From: Wagnerdoeblera sp046292685
GTDB taxonomy: Bacteria > Pseudomonadota > Alphaproteobacteria > Rhodobacterales > Rhodobacteraceae
Direction: 5' to 3'
DNA length: 42,346 nt
Assembly (NCBI RefSeq): GCF_046292685.1
Contig: NZ_JBKBQM010000027.1
Span: forward strand, 1-42,346
The notes beneath the pieces were generated by a model that did no database searches, had not been told where the DNA came from, and saw only the letters and a list, made by a program, of their open reading frames with translations. Numbering within the stretch: the first letter of the stretch is position 1; every line of letters starts with the position of its first letter. The position numbers and the translations under genes are program-made. Positions 1 to 6,590 of the stretch are shown one piece after another.

Positions 1-117
1 CCGCGTCGCACTGATGAACCGCTTCTCGGCTCTCGGAACGGCCGAGATCGTACGTGTCGCCTGACGATGGCGGGGAAAGGGGCATCATGCCTCAAGCGTG
101 AGTTCTGCAACAACGCC
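1..117. mobile_element. Probable right end of an insertion sequence (partial)
   Basis: The window opens with the last 20 codons of an ORF (2-63), followed by about 50 non-coding bases. A terminal-repeat-like string then ends near 117; read in reverse it is GGCGTTGTTGCAGAACTCA, which resembles the terminal inverted repeats of several IS families. Immediately downstream lies the 3' tail of an unrelated gene that has lost its upstream part. Together this suggests an IS inserted in, or deleted part of, an amidohydrolase gene. The IS family is not identified and its left end lies outside the window, so this is inference. The element differs from the one at the other window edge, because the terminal sequences do not match. 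Confidence 0.4.
2..63 (+). CDS. C-terminal tail of an unidentified ORF, possibly a transposase (partial)
   Basis: An open frame enters from outside the window and stops with TGA at 61-63. The visible 20 residues begin RVALMNRF and end AEIVRVA. I do not recognise the family from so short a tail. Its position just inside a likely IS end suggests a transposase C-terminus, but that is inferred only from context. Confidence 0.35.
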
Positions 118-191
118 TGTTCGAGCATTCCGCCCGCACCGTGCGGCTGGTGATGAAGGATGGCCGGGTCGCGCACGACCGGCTGCACTGA
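102..191 (+). pseudogene. Truncated 3' end of a probable amidohydrolase
   Basis: The frame from the in-frame stop at 99-101 to the TGA at 189-191 encodes about 29 residues containing ARTVRLVMKDGRV. This resembles the C-terminal strand of metal-dependent amidohydrolases, where a V(I)MKDG(R)V segment closes the small beta-sandwich domain. No start codon or upstream domain exists in the window, because the sequence to the left is the presumed IS end. It is best read as a gene remnant. It runs convergently into the esterase gene, with 14 bases between the stops. The family call rests on a very short motif. Confidence 0.4.
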
Positions 192-205
192 CGCGGCGAC
201 CGGCG

Positions 206-1141
206 CTACAGCGCCGGCCAGCGCCCCGCCCCCAGGGCCGACAGCGCCCCGGTGATGCGGGCAAAGCTGGCGCGGGCGCGCCCGACCGTGGCGCGGGCGC
301 GCAGGTAGCCGTGCACCAGTCCCGTTTCCTCGTGGCAGGCCGCACGCCCGCCGGCGGCGGCGATCGCCGCGGCATAGGCCGGCCCGTCCGAGGCCAGCGG
401 GTCGCACTGGGCGGTGATGATGACGGTGGGGGGCAAGCCGTTGAACCGCGTGTCGTGCAGCGGCTGCGCGGTGATGTCGCCGGTGGGGTCGTCGCCTTCG
501 GCAAAGCGGACCTTGCCGTAGAACGCGATGTCGCGCAGCGTCAGCATCGGCGCTTCGGCGTGTTCGACATAGCTGCCGCGGCTGCGGTCGCCGCCGAGCC
601 CGGGGTAGATCAGCACCTGGCCCAGCGGCTGCGGCCCGCCGGCGTTGCGCAAGGCATGGGCCACGGCGGCCGCAAGGTTGCCGCCCGCGCTGTCGCCGCA
701 CAGCAGGAACGGCCCCGGCCAGGCGGCAATCGCCGCGCGCGTCGCGGCCAGCGCATCGTCGAAATGCGCGGGGTGGCGGTGTTCGGGTGCCAGCCGGTAA
801 TCGACCGAGACCACGCGAAACCCGGTGGCGGCGGCGATTTCGGCGCAGACGTCGTCGTGGCTGTGCAACCCGCCTACCACGAAGCCGCCGCCGTGCAGGT
901 AGACCACGGTGGCCGGCATCGCCCCCGGCAGGCTGTAGGTGCGGCAGGGCACGCCGCCCATCGGGCCGTCCTGCGCGGTAACGCCGGGCGGATAGCCGCG
1001 GTGGAACTCGCGGCACATGGTGTCGTAGACACGGCGCTGATCGGCCACCGTCATGTCCACCGTATCGGGCGGATAGAAGCTGTCGGTGCGCCGGATGAAG
1101 GCCCAGGTCTCGGCGTCGATCAGGCTGGCATAGTCGGTCAT
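206..1141 (-). CDS. Alpha/beta hydrolase, hormone-sensitive-lipase type esterase
   Basis: A 311-residue carboxylic-ester hydrolase, probably cytoplasmic. It has the oxyanion-hole motif HGGGF (residues 83-87) and the nucleophile elbow GDSAGG (149-154, Ser151). The acid is probably Asp247 or Asp252 in CDPLASD and the base His277 in HGY. This motif order defines the HSL (family IV) esterases, which act on short acyl esters; the natural substrate is unknown. The ATG at 1141 follows a strong GGAGGGAG ribosome site. The open frame extends far upstream, but only through the tandem-repeat region and antisense to DUF1007, so longer starts were rejected. It is transcribed divergently from DUF1007-NicO. 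Confidence 0.88.
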   Translation of the reverse strand: MTDYASLIDAETWAFIRRTDSFYPPDTVDMTVADQRRVYDTMCREFHRGYPPGVTAQDGPMGGVPCRTYSLPGAMPATVVYLHGGGFVVGGLHSHDDVCAEIAAATGFRVVSVDYRLAPEHRHPAHFDDALAATRAAIAAWPGPFLLCGDSAGGNLAAAVAHALRNAGGPQPLGQVLIYPGLGGDRSRGSYVEHAEAPMLTLRDIAFYGKVRFAEGDDPTGDITAQPLHDTRFNGLPPTVIITAQCDPLASDGPAYAAAIAAAGGRAACHEETGLVHGYLRARATVGRARASFARITGALSALGAGRWPAL

Positions 1142-1161
1142 GGCGTGTCTCTCTCCCTCCG

Positions 1162-1280
1162 GCGCGGCGGCGAAAGCCCGCGCCCCCCGCCGGCGGCATC
1201 CTGCGCGGCGGCGAAAGCCCGCGCCCCCCGCCGTTGCGCATCCTGCGCGGCGGCGAAAGCCCGCGCAAGGGGCGTCGGGG
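1162..1280. repeat. Three imperfect tandem copies of a 41-42 bp GC-rich unit
   Basis: Between the divergent esterase and DUF1007 genes a unit containing GCGCGGCGGCGAAAGCCCGC recurs starting at 1162, 1203 and 1245, giving periods of 41 and 42 bases. Copies 1 and 2 are nearly identical over about 31 bases; copy 3 diverges after about 22. The core has partial dyad character around GGCGAAAGCC. The block lies in what should be the promoter region of both flanking genes. Confidence 0.85.
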
Positions 1281-1318
1281 GGCTGGAACCGGGCGGCGCG
1301 GGTGCCTACCTTGGCGGC

Positions 1319-1975
1319 ATGAGGCGGTTTCTCGCATCGGTTCTGGCCTGCGGACTGGCGGGGGCGGCGGCCCCTGCGCCGGCGCATCCGCATGCCTTCA
1401 TCGACGCCGGGGTGGAGCTGCGCTTCGATGCCGAGGGGCGGCTGGAGGCCCTGTGCGTGGTCTGGGTCTATGACGACCTCACGAGCCTGATGATCCTGTC
1501 CGACCGGGGCCTGGACCCCGACGGCGACGGCACCCTGACCGACGCGGAAACCGCCCGCCTGCGCGGCTTCGACATGCAGTGGGATCCGGGCTTTGCCGGC
1601 GACACCTACCTGTTGCACGGGGCGGCGCCGGTGGCGCTGGCCGGGCCCGAGGGCTGGACCGCGCAGGTGGTGCAAGGGCGCATCGTCACCACGCATCTGC
1701 GCCCGCTGGTCGCCCCGGTCGCCCCCGGCGCGCTGCCGCTGGTGGTGCAGGTCTATGACCCGGGCTATTACACCGCCTATGCCATCGCCACCGACCCGGT
1801 GATCCGCGGCCGCGACGATTGCGTGGCCGAGGTCTGGGGCCCCGACCTCGACGCGGCCCATGCCGCCTTGCAGGCCGCGATGCAGGAGCTTTCGGGCCTC
1901 GACCTGGAACAGGGCTTTCCGGCCGTGGGCCAGCACTATGCCGAGGAGGTGCGCCTGACATGCCCGCCGGGATGA
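1319..1975 (+). CDS. DUF1007 family periplasmic protein, companion of the NicO transporter
   Basis: A 218-residue exported protein. An N-terminal signal peptide (roughly residues 1-22, ending APAPAHPHA) precedes an HPHAF start typical of DUF1007. Residues 66-77 (DPDGDGTLTDAE) fit the canonical EF-hand loop, with acidic or polar ligands at positions 1, 3, 5, 7, 9 and 12. A divalent metal or calcium site is therefore likely. DUF1007 proteins are commonly encoded next to, or fused with, NicO/RcnA-type nickel/cobalt transporters, as here: its stop lies inside the next gene, giving a 16-base overlap. A periplasmic accessory role in Ni/Co handling is inferred. The ATG at 1319 has a weak ribosome site. 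Confidence 0.82.
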   Translation: MRRFLASVLACGLAGAAAPAPAHPHAFIDAGVELRFDAEGRLEALCVVWVYDDLTSLMILSDRGLDPDGDGTLTDAETARLRGFDMQWDPGFAGDTYLLHGAAPVALAGPEGWTAQVVQGRIVTTHLRPLVAPVAPGALPLVVQVYDPGYYTAYAIATDPVIRGRDDCVAEVWGPDLDAAHAALQAAMQELSGLDLEQGFPAVGQHYAEEVRLTCPPG

Positions 1976-2928
1976 GCCGCCTGCTGGGGCTGGCGGGCCT
2001 GGGCCTTGTGGCGGTGCTGGCGCTGGTCTGGGCGCTGGGCGGGTTCGAGGCGCTGGCGGCCCAGGCGCTGGCCGCGCAACGGTCGTTCCGCGATGCGCTG
2101 GCGGGGGCCCTGCGCGCCTTGCGCAGCGGGCAGGAGGGCGCGCTCTGGGGGCTGGTGGCGCTGGGCTTCGGCTATGGCGTGCTGCACGCCGCCGGCCCCG
2201 GGCATGGCAAGGTGCTGATCGGGGCCTACGGCGTGGCCCGCCGGGTGGCCCTGGTGCGGCTGGCCGGGCTGGCGCTGGCGGCCAGCCTTGCGCAGGCCAC
2301 GGTGGCGGTGGCGCTGGTCTATGGCGGAATCGGCCTGTTCGGCGCCACGCGCGAGGCGATCGGGGCCGCCGGCGACGGCTGGATGGTGGCGCTGGGCCAA
2401 GTGATGATGGCGGGCATCGGCGCCTGGCTGGTCTGGCGCGGCGGCCGCGGCCTGATCGCCGGCCGCGGCACCCGGCCCCGGCACCGGCCCGACCACACCC
2501 CCAAGCACCACCACCACGACCACCACGACCACACCCACACCCACCCCGCCGGGGCAGCCCCCTGCACCGTCTGCGGCCATGCCCACGGCCCGACCCTCGC
2601 CCAGGCCCAGGCCGCCACCGGCTGGCGCGAGGCAGCGGCCCTGGTCGCCGGCATCGCGGTGCGCCCCTGCACCGGTGCGCTGATGCTGCTGGTGCTGACC
2701 TGGCAACTCGGCCTGGTCTGGGCCGGGGTGCTGGGCACCTATGCGATGGGTCTGGGCACCGCGCTGGTCACCATCGGCGCCGCGGTCCTGGCGGTGACGG
2801 CGCGCGAAGGCACCTTCGCCGGCTTTCCCGCGCTGGCGCGCACCCGCGCCGCCTTGCCGCTGATCGAACTGCTGGCCGGCGCCCTCATCGCCGCCGTGGC
2901 GCTGGTGCTGCTGTTCCGCGGCGGCTGA
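1960..2928 (+). CDS. NicO/RcnA-type nickel/cobalt transporter
   Basis: A 322-residue inner-membrane protein with about six hydrophobic segments. The NicO signature HAAGPGHGK is at residues 76-84 and a second conserved VRPCTGA segment follows near 234-240. Between them is a cytoplasmic or periplasmic loop very rich in histidine (about 175-208, including HHHHDHH and a CxxC), which should bind Ni(II) or Co(II). The family exports or imports nickel and cobalt. The direction cannot be read from sequence, but the RcnA-like His loop favours efflux. The ATG at 1960 follows GAGGAGGT; a second ATG at 1972 is less well placed. It is translationally coupled to DUF1007. No urease, hydrogenase or cobalamin genes lie nearby. 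Confidence 0.87.
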   Translation: MPAGMSRLLGLAGLGLVAVLALVWALGGFEALAAQALAAQRSFRDALAGALRALRSGQEGALWGLVALGFGYGVLHAAGPGHGKVLIGAYGVARRVALVRLAGLALAASLAQATVAVALVYGGIGLFGATREAIGAAGDGWMVALGQVMMAGIGAWLVWRGGRGLIAGRGTRPRHRPDHTPKHHHHDHHDHTHTHPAGAAPCTVCGHAHGPTLAQAQAATGWREAAALVAGIAVRPCTGALMLLVLTWQLGLVWAGVLGTYAMGLGTALVTIGAAVLAVTAREGTFAGFPALARTRAALPLIELLAGALIAAVALVLLFRGG

Positions 2929-2938
2929 CCGCGCCCGC

Positions 2939-2998
2939 CTTTCACCTTGTCCAAATATCCCGGGGGAGTCGCCGTCAGGCGACGGGGGCAGAGCCCCC
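2939..2998 (+). repeat. Dispersed intergenic repeat, copy A (TTCACCTTG...AAATATCC plus two hairpins)
   Basis: The core TTTCACCTTGTCCAAATATC is followed by CCGGGGG, a first dyad (GTCGCC/GGCGAC) and a second dyad (GGGGGC/GCCCCC). It sits between the converging nicO and SDR stops. The same layout recurs at 9838, 26649/26693 and 36019. The hairpins could stop transcription from either side, but no long T-run follows. Confidence 0.85.
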
Positions 2999-2999
2999 T

Positions 3000-3734
3000 T
3001 TACCCGCGGCCGATCAGCGGCATGGTGGTGGCCATCAGCGTCATCCACTGGGCATTGGCGCCCAGCGGCAGACCCGCCAGATGCACCACGGTCTCCGCCA
3101 CGGTCGACACCTCGATCACCGGGGTTTCGGGGGCGTCGGGGTCCAGCGCCTTCATCCGGTCCAGATGCGCCTGCAACAGGCCGGTGCGGGCATTGCCGAT
3201 GTCGATCTGCCCCACGGCAATGGAAAACGGCCGCCCGTCCAGCGACAGCTGCTTGGTCAGCCCGGTCACCGCATGCTTGGTCGCGGTATAGCACACCGAC
3301 CCCCAGCGCGGCGACTGCGCGGCGATCGAGCCGTTCATCAGGATGCGCCCGCCTTGCGGGGTCTGCCGCCGCATCCGGGCAAAGGCCGCGCGGGCGCACA
3401 GGAACATGCCCGTCATGTTGACTGCGACCGATTGCGTCCAGTCGGCAAGGTCGATCTCGTCGATCAGCCCGGCCGGGGTAAAGATCCCGGCATTGTTGAA
3501 CAGGAAGTCCACCCGCCCGAACCGCGCCACCACCGCATCGAAGGCCGCTTCCACCGCCGCCGGGTCCGTCACGTCGCAGACCACAGTCAGAGCCTGCGGG
3601 TGCCCGCCTGCCACCGCCTCCAGCGCCGCCTGCCGCCGGGCCAGCAAGGCCACCTGCCAGCCCGCTGCCAGCAGCGCTTGCGCGCAGGCCGCGCCGATCC
3701 CGTCCGAGGCGCCCGTCACCACGGCCGCGCGCAT
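3000..3734 (-). CDS. Short-chain dehydrogenase/reductase
   Basis: A 244-residue classical SDR. It has the Rossmann glycine motif TGASDGIG (7-14), NNAG (80-83), and a catalytic Ser136, Tyr149 and Lys153 (YTATK). The length is typical. It oxidises or reduces an alcohol/carbonyl pair with NAD(P)(H); the substrate is unknown. The C-terminal half resembles SDRs annotated vaguely as 3-oxoacyl-reductase-like. The start at 3734 lies one base after the stop of the RAM-domain gene, so the two are co-transcribed and probably translationally coupled. Its stop abuts the intergenic repeat at 2939-2998. Confidence 0.88.
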   Translation of the reverse strand: MRAAVVTGASDGIGAACAQALLAAGWQVALLARRQAALEAVAGGHPQALTVVCDVTDPAAVEAAFDAVVARFGRVDFLFNNAGIFTPAGLIDEIDLADWTQSVAVNMTGMFLCARAAFARMRRQTPQGGRILMNGSIAAQSPRWGSVCYTATKHAVTGLTKQLSLDGRPFSIAVGQIDIGNARTGLLQAHLDRMKALDPDAPETPVIEVSTVAETVVHLAGLPLGANAQWMTLMATTMPLIGRG

Positions 3735-3735
3735 G

Positions 3736-3972
3736 TCAGAACGCCTTGAAGGTCATGGTGGTCAACGTGCGCACGATGCCGGGAATGTCGAACAGCTTTT
3801 CCGACAGGTAGTGCCCCACATCGGCGCCGTCGGGAATATAGACCTTGGCGATCAGGTCGTATTCGCCCGAGGTGGAAAACATCTCCGACACCACCTCGCG
3901 GTCCCAGACGGCATTGGCCACCTCGTAGGTCTTGCCGGGCTGGCAGCGGAACTGGACGAATACGCAGGTCAT
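3736..3972 (-). CDS. Stand-alone Lrp/AsnC ligand-binding (RAM) domain protein
   Basis: A 78-residue protein that consists only of the alpha/beta RAM fold found at the C-terminus of Lrp/AsnC regulators. Features include FVQFRCQPGK at the start, the GEYDLIAKVY strand and a final TLTTMTF strand. There is no helix-turn-helix, so it cannot bind DNA as Lrp does. Such proteins form oligomers that bind amino acids or other small ligands; the ligand here is unknown. The ATG at 3972 is chosen because AAAAGGGGAG precedes it; the upstream MHPKRGEA extension runs through that ribosome site. It is the first gene of a two-gene unit with the SDR. Confidence 0.85.
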   Translation of the reverse strand: MTCVFVQFRCQPGKTYEVANAVWDREVVSEMFSTSGEYDLIAKVYIPDGADVGHYLSEKLFDIPGIVRTLTTMTFKAF

Positions 3973-4037
3973 GGTCGCTTCTCCCCTTTTGGGGTGCAAG
4001 GATAGGCCGCGGCCCGGGCCGGGGAAAGGGGGTGCAG

Positions 4038-4054
4038 GGGGGCATTCCGCCCCC
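4038..4054 (-). terminator. GC hairpin downstream of the thiolase gene
   Basis: A perfect 6-base stem (GGGGGC/GCCCCC) with a 5-base loop lies about 80 bases past the thiolase stop and before the RAM gene. No T-run follows on the minus strand, so intrinsic termination is uncertain. Confidence 0.35.
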
Positions 4055-4134
4055 TTGCCGGGGTCGCGGGGCCGGCCCCCGCGCGCCCGGGCCGCCTCTC
4101 GACGGGGCGGGCCGGGCGCCCCTTTGCCCCGGGA

Positions 4135-5313
4135 TCAGGGCCGTTCGATCGCCACGGCGGTGCCTTCGCCGCCGCCGATGCAGATCGCGGCCACCCCGCG
4201 CCTGAGCCCCCGCGCCTCCAGCGCATGCAGCAGCGTCACCAGGATCCGCGCCCCCGAGGCACCGATCGGATGCCCCAGCGCGCAGGCGCCGCCGTTGACG
4301 TTCAGCCGGGCATGATCCACCCCCAGCTCGGCCATGAAGGCCATCGGCACCACGGCAAAGGCCTCGTTCACCTCCCACAGGTCCACGTCCGCCACCGACC
4401 AGCCCAGCCGGTCCAGCAGCTTGCGCGCGGCCGGCACCGGGGCGGTGGGGAAATCGGCCGGGGCCTGGGCGTGGCTGGCGTGGCCCATCACCCGCGCGCG
4501 CACCGGCCAGCCTTCGGCCGCGGCCAGCGGCCCCGAGGCCAGCACCAGCGCTGCTGCCCCGTCCGAAATCGACGAGGAATTGGCCGCCGTCACCGTGCCG
4601 TCCTTGCGGAAGGCAGGCTTGAGCGTGGGGATCTTTTCCGGCCGGGCGGTCAGGGGCTGTTCGTCCTCGGCCACGGTCACGGCGCCACGGCGCCCTTCCA
4701 CCGTCACCGGCACGATCTCGGCCGCCAGCGCCCCCGAGCGCGCCGCCGCCAGCGCCCGCGTCAGCGAGGCGAGGGCGTAATCGTCCTGCGCGCTGCGGCT
4801 GAACTGAAAGGCGGTGGCGCAATCCTCGGCAAAGGTGCCCATCAGGCGGCCCTTGTCGTAGGCATCCTCCAGCCCATCGAGGAACATGTGGTCGATCGCC
4901 TGCGCATGGCCCAGCCGGGCGCCGCCGCGCATCCGCGGTAGCAGGTAGGGGGCTTCGGTCATGCTTTCCATGCCGCCGGCCACCACCACCTGCGACGCCC
5001 CGAGCGCGATCTGGTCGTGCGCGACCATCACCGCCTTCATGCCCGAGCCGCACATCTTGTTCAGCGTCGTTGCCGGCACGTCCTGGCCGAGGCCCGCGGC
5101 AAAGCCGGCCTGCCGGGCCGGGGCCTGGCCCTGGCCTGCGGGCAGCACGCAGCCCATCAGCAGCTCTTCCACCCGGTCGGGGCCGATTCCCGCGCCCGCA
5201 AGGGCCGCCCGAATCGCCGCGCCGCCCAGGGTGGCCGCCGGCACGCCCGTAAATGCCCCCTGAAACCCGCCCATTGCCGTGCGCGCCGCCCCGGCGATCA
5301 CAACTTCCTGCAT
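4135..5313 (-). CDS. Acetyl-CoA C-acetyltransferase (thiolase)
   Basis: A 392-residue biosynthetic-type thiolase that condenses or cleaves acetoacetyl-CoA and acetyl-CoA. The acyl-accepting cysteine is Cys88 in NKMCGSG. NEAFA, His348 in GHPIGASG and Cys378 in CIGGGEG complete the catalytic set, at spacings nearly identical to the Zoogloea PhaA enzyme. The length matches the family. The ATG at 5313 follows a GGAGG site. No acetoacetyl-CoA reductase (phaB) or PHA synthase is adjacent, so a role in polyhydroxybutyrate, ketone-body use or degradation cannot be chosen. It is divergent from the RsbV-like gene. Confidence 0.92.
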   Translation of the reverse strand: MQEVVIAGAARTAMGGFQGAFTGVPAATLGGAAIRAALAGAGIGPDRVEELLMGCVLPAGQGQAPARQAGFAAGLGQDVPATTLNKMCGSGMKAVMVAHDQIALGASQVVVAGGMESMTEAPYLLPRMRGGARLGHAQAIDHMFLDGLEDAYDKGRLMGTFAEDCATAFQFSRSAQDDYALASLTRALAAARSGALAAEIVPVTVEGRRGAVTVAEDEQPLTARPEKIPTLKPAFRKDGTVTAANSSSISDGAAALVLASGPLAAAEGWPVRARVMGHASHAQAPADFPTAPVPAARKLLDRLGWSVADVDLWEVNEAFAVVPMAFMAELGVDHARLNVNGGACALGHPIGASGARILVTLLHALEARGLRRGVAAICIGGGEGTAVAIERP

Positions 5314-5406
5314 GACTGTCCTCCGCTGTTCCGGCCCCGGTTCCGGTTACCGAATGTCAACCGCTTCGCCTTAGCCTGCAAGCGTGAGTTGGAAAAGGAG
5401 TCCGGC

Positions 5407-5742
5407 ATGGACATCGTCTGCGAAACCCTCGATTCCGCGCTGATCGTCCGCGTGCGCGAACCCCGGATCGACGCTGCCGCCGCCATCCAGTTCAAGGACC
5501 GCATGCGCGAGGTGCTGGCCGACCCGGCGCCGCGCGTGGTGCTGGACCTCGGCCATGTCGATTTCCTCGACAGCAGCGGCCTGGGCGCCGTGGTCGCGGT
5601 GATGAAGATGATGGGCCCGGACCGCAGCCTGGAGCTGGCCGGGCTGACCCCGACGGTGGAAAAGGTGTTCCGCCTGACCCGGATGGACCGGGTGTTCACC
5701 ATTCATCCGGCTGCACCGTCGGGCGTGCAGCATGTCGGTTGA
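5407..5742 (+). CDS. STAS-domain anti-sigma-factor antagonist (RsbV/SpoIIAA-like)
   Basis: A 111-residue single STAS domain. The motif VDFLDSSGLGAVV (about 52-63) holds the serine pair (Ser56/57) that is phosphorylated by the partner kinase in partner-switching systems. It should bind the next-encoded RsbW-like protein when unphosphorylated. AAGGAG lies 6-7 bases before the ATG. The stop is 11 bases inside the kinase gene, which indicates coupled translation in a fixed ratio. No sigma factor or PP2C phosphatase is encoded here, so those components must be elsewhere. Confidence 0.9.
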   Translation: MDIVCETLDSALIVRVREPRIDAAAAIQFKDRMREVLADPAPRVVLDLGHVDFLDSSGLGAVVAVMKMMGPDRSLELAGLTPTVEKVFRLTRMDRVFTIHPAAPSGVQHVG

Positions 5743-6187
5743 GAGCCTGCGCATGCCCGGCACCGTGCGGCTGGTGTTCCCTGCCGAACCCTTCGCCGTG
5801 CGCTGCGCGCTGGAGCGGCTGTTTGCCGTGCTGCCGGTCGGCCTGTTCGACGACGACGCCCGCGGTTCGGCCGAGATCGCGCTGACCGAGGTGCTGAACA
5901 ACATCGTCGAACACGGGTATGCCGGCGAGCCCGGCCTGATCGAGGTGGTGATCCGCCCCTTGCAGGACGGGTTGCACTGCGTGGTCACCGACCGCGGCCG
6001 CCCGATGCCCGGCGGCGTGCCGCCGGGGGCCGAACTGCCGGCGGCCAGCGGTGGCGACCTGCCCGAAGGCGGGTTCGGCTGGTTCCTGATCCGCTGTCTG
6101 GCGCAGGACATCACCTATGTCCGGCATGGTGCCGCCAACCGGCTGGCCTTTCGGCTGCCGGCGCGCGGGTCGCTGACGGTAGGCTGA
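5732..6187 (+). CDS. RsbW/SpoIIAB-like anti-sigma factor with GHKL ATPase fold
   Basis: A 151-residue HATPase_c protein. It has an N-box (ALTEVLNNIVEHGY, Glu53, Asn56, His61), a G1 box (TDRGRPMP, Asp87) and a G2-like loop (EGGFGWFLI, 112-120). These residues bind Mg-ATP in serine kinases that phosphorylate STAS antagonists. The protein is expected to switch between binding its antagonist (the preceding gene) and a target, usually a sigma factor or a response-regulator-linked anti-sigma. The GFGWFLI version of the G2 box is typical of the stand-alone proteobacterial forms. It overlaps the upstream gene by 11 bases. Confidence 0.87.
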   Translation: MSVESLRMPGTVRLVFPAEPFAVRCALERLFAVLPVGLFDDDARGSAEIALTEVLNNIVEHGYAGEPGLIEVVIRPLQDGLHCVVTDRGRPMPGGVPPGAELPAASGGDLPEGGFGWFLIRCLAQDITYVRHGAANRLAFRLPARGSLTVG

Positions 6188-6412
6188 AAGGGGTGCGGCA
6201 GGCCGAATTGGCGACAAGGCGGAAACGATGCCGCGAAAATGCCCCGGATCCTGCGCATTGCGGCCATGCGGCCCTGGCAAGTTGCGGGTTGTAGCTGCAT
6301 AAGGCTCACCCCCGGCGCCGTGGAACTAGCCCCCACCCAGCCTGCGGCGTCGGGGACCGTTGGCCTGCAGGGCACCGTGCCGGTGCCGGTGCAGCCTTCC
6401 CCGCCGCCCCCC

Positions 6413-6440
6413 TTGCACATCCTGCCGAACCGCCTATCTT
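6413..6440 (+). promoter_or_regulatory. Sigma-70-type promoter for the thiamine transporter operon
   Basis: TTGCAC (6413-6418), a 16-base spacer and TATCTT (6435-6440). The predicted start near 6447 coincides with the 5' edge of the TPP riboswitch, which supports the call. The 225 bases upstream (6188-6412) hold no gene that I can support. Confidence 0.6.
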
Positions 6441-6444
6441 GCGC

Positions 6445-6540
6445 CTTACCTCGGGGTGTCGGCAGGTCTTCCTGCCGGCTGAGATGCGAAAGCGAACCCG
6501 TCGAACCTGAACCGGATCATACCGGCGGAGGGAAGGTGAG
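6445..6540 (+). ncRNA. TPP riboswitch (THI element)
   Basis: The conserved thi-box is present: a CGGGGTG segment, CTGAGATGCGAAAGC, ACCCGTCGAACCTGAACCGG, then ATCATACCGG and GGAGGGAAGGT. The closing P1 helix can be drawn between CTTACC (6445-6450) and GGTGAG (6535-6540). In this class TPP binding represses expression, here of thiBPQ. The 50 bases from the aptamer to the thiB ATG contain CTCC (6551-6554) able to mask the GGAGG ribosome site at 6581-6585, and there is no U-tract, so translational control is more likely than termination. The expression platform is inference. Confidence 0.95.
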
Positions 6541-6590
6541 CGAGAGCGATCTCCGGTGCCGACCTGTTCCGTCGCAACTGGAGGACCAAG

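Noticed and set aside
1162..1280. Tandem repeat as a CRISPR array
   Set aside because: Units are contiguous 41-42 base repeats, with only short differing segments and no unique spacers of regular length. No cas genes are present.
206..1936. A 576-codon start for the esterase
   Set aside because: The extension reads the tandem repeat and the antisense of DUF1007. A strong ribosome site precedes the ATG at 1141.
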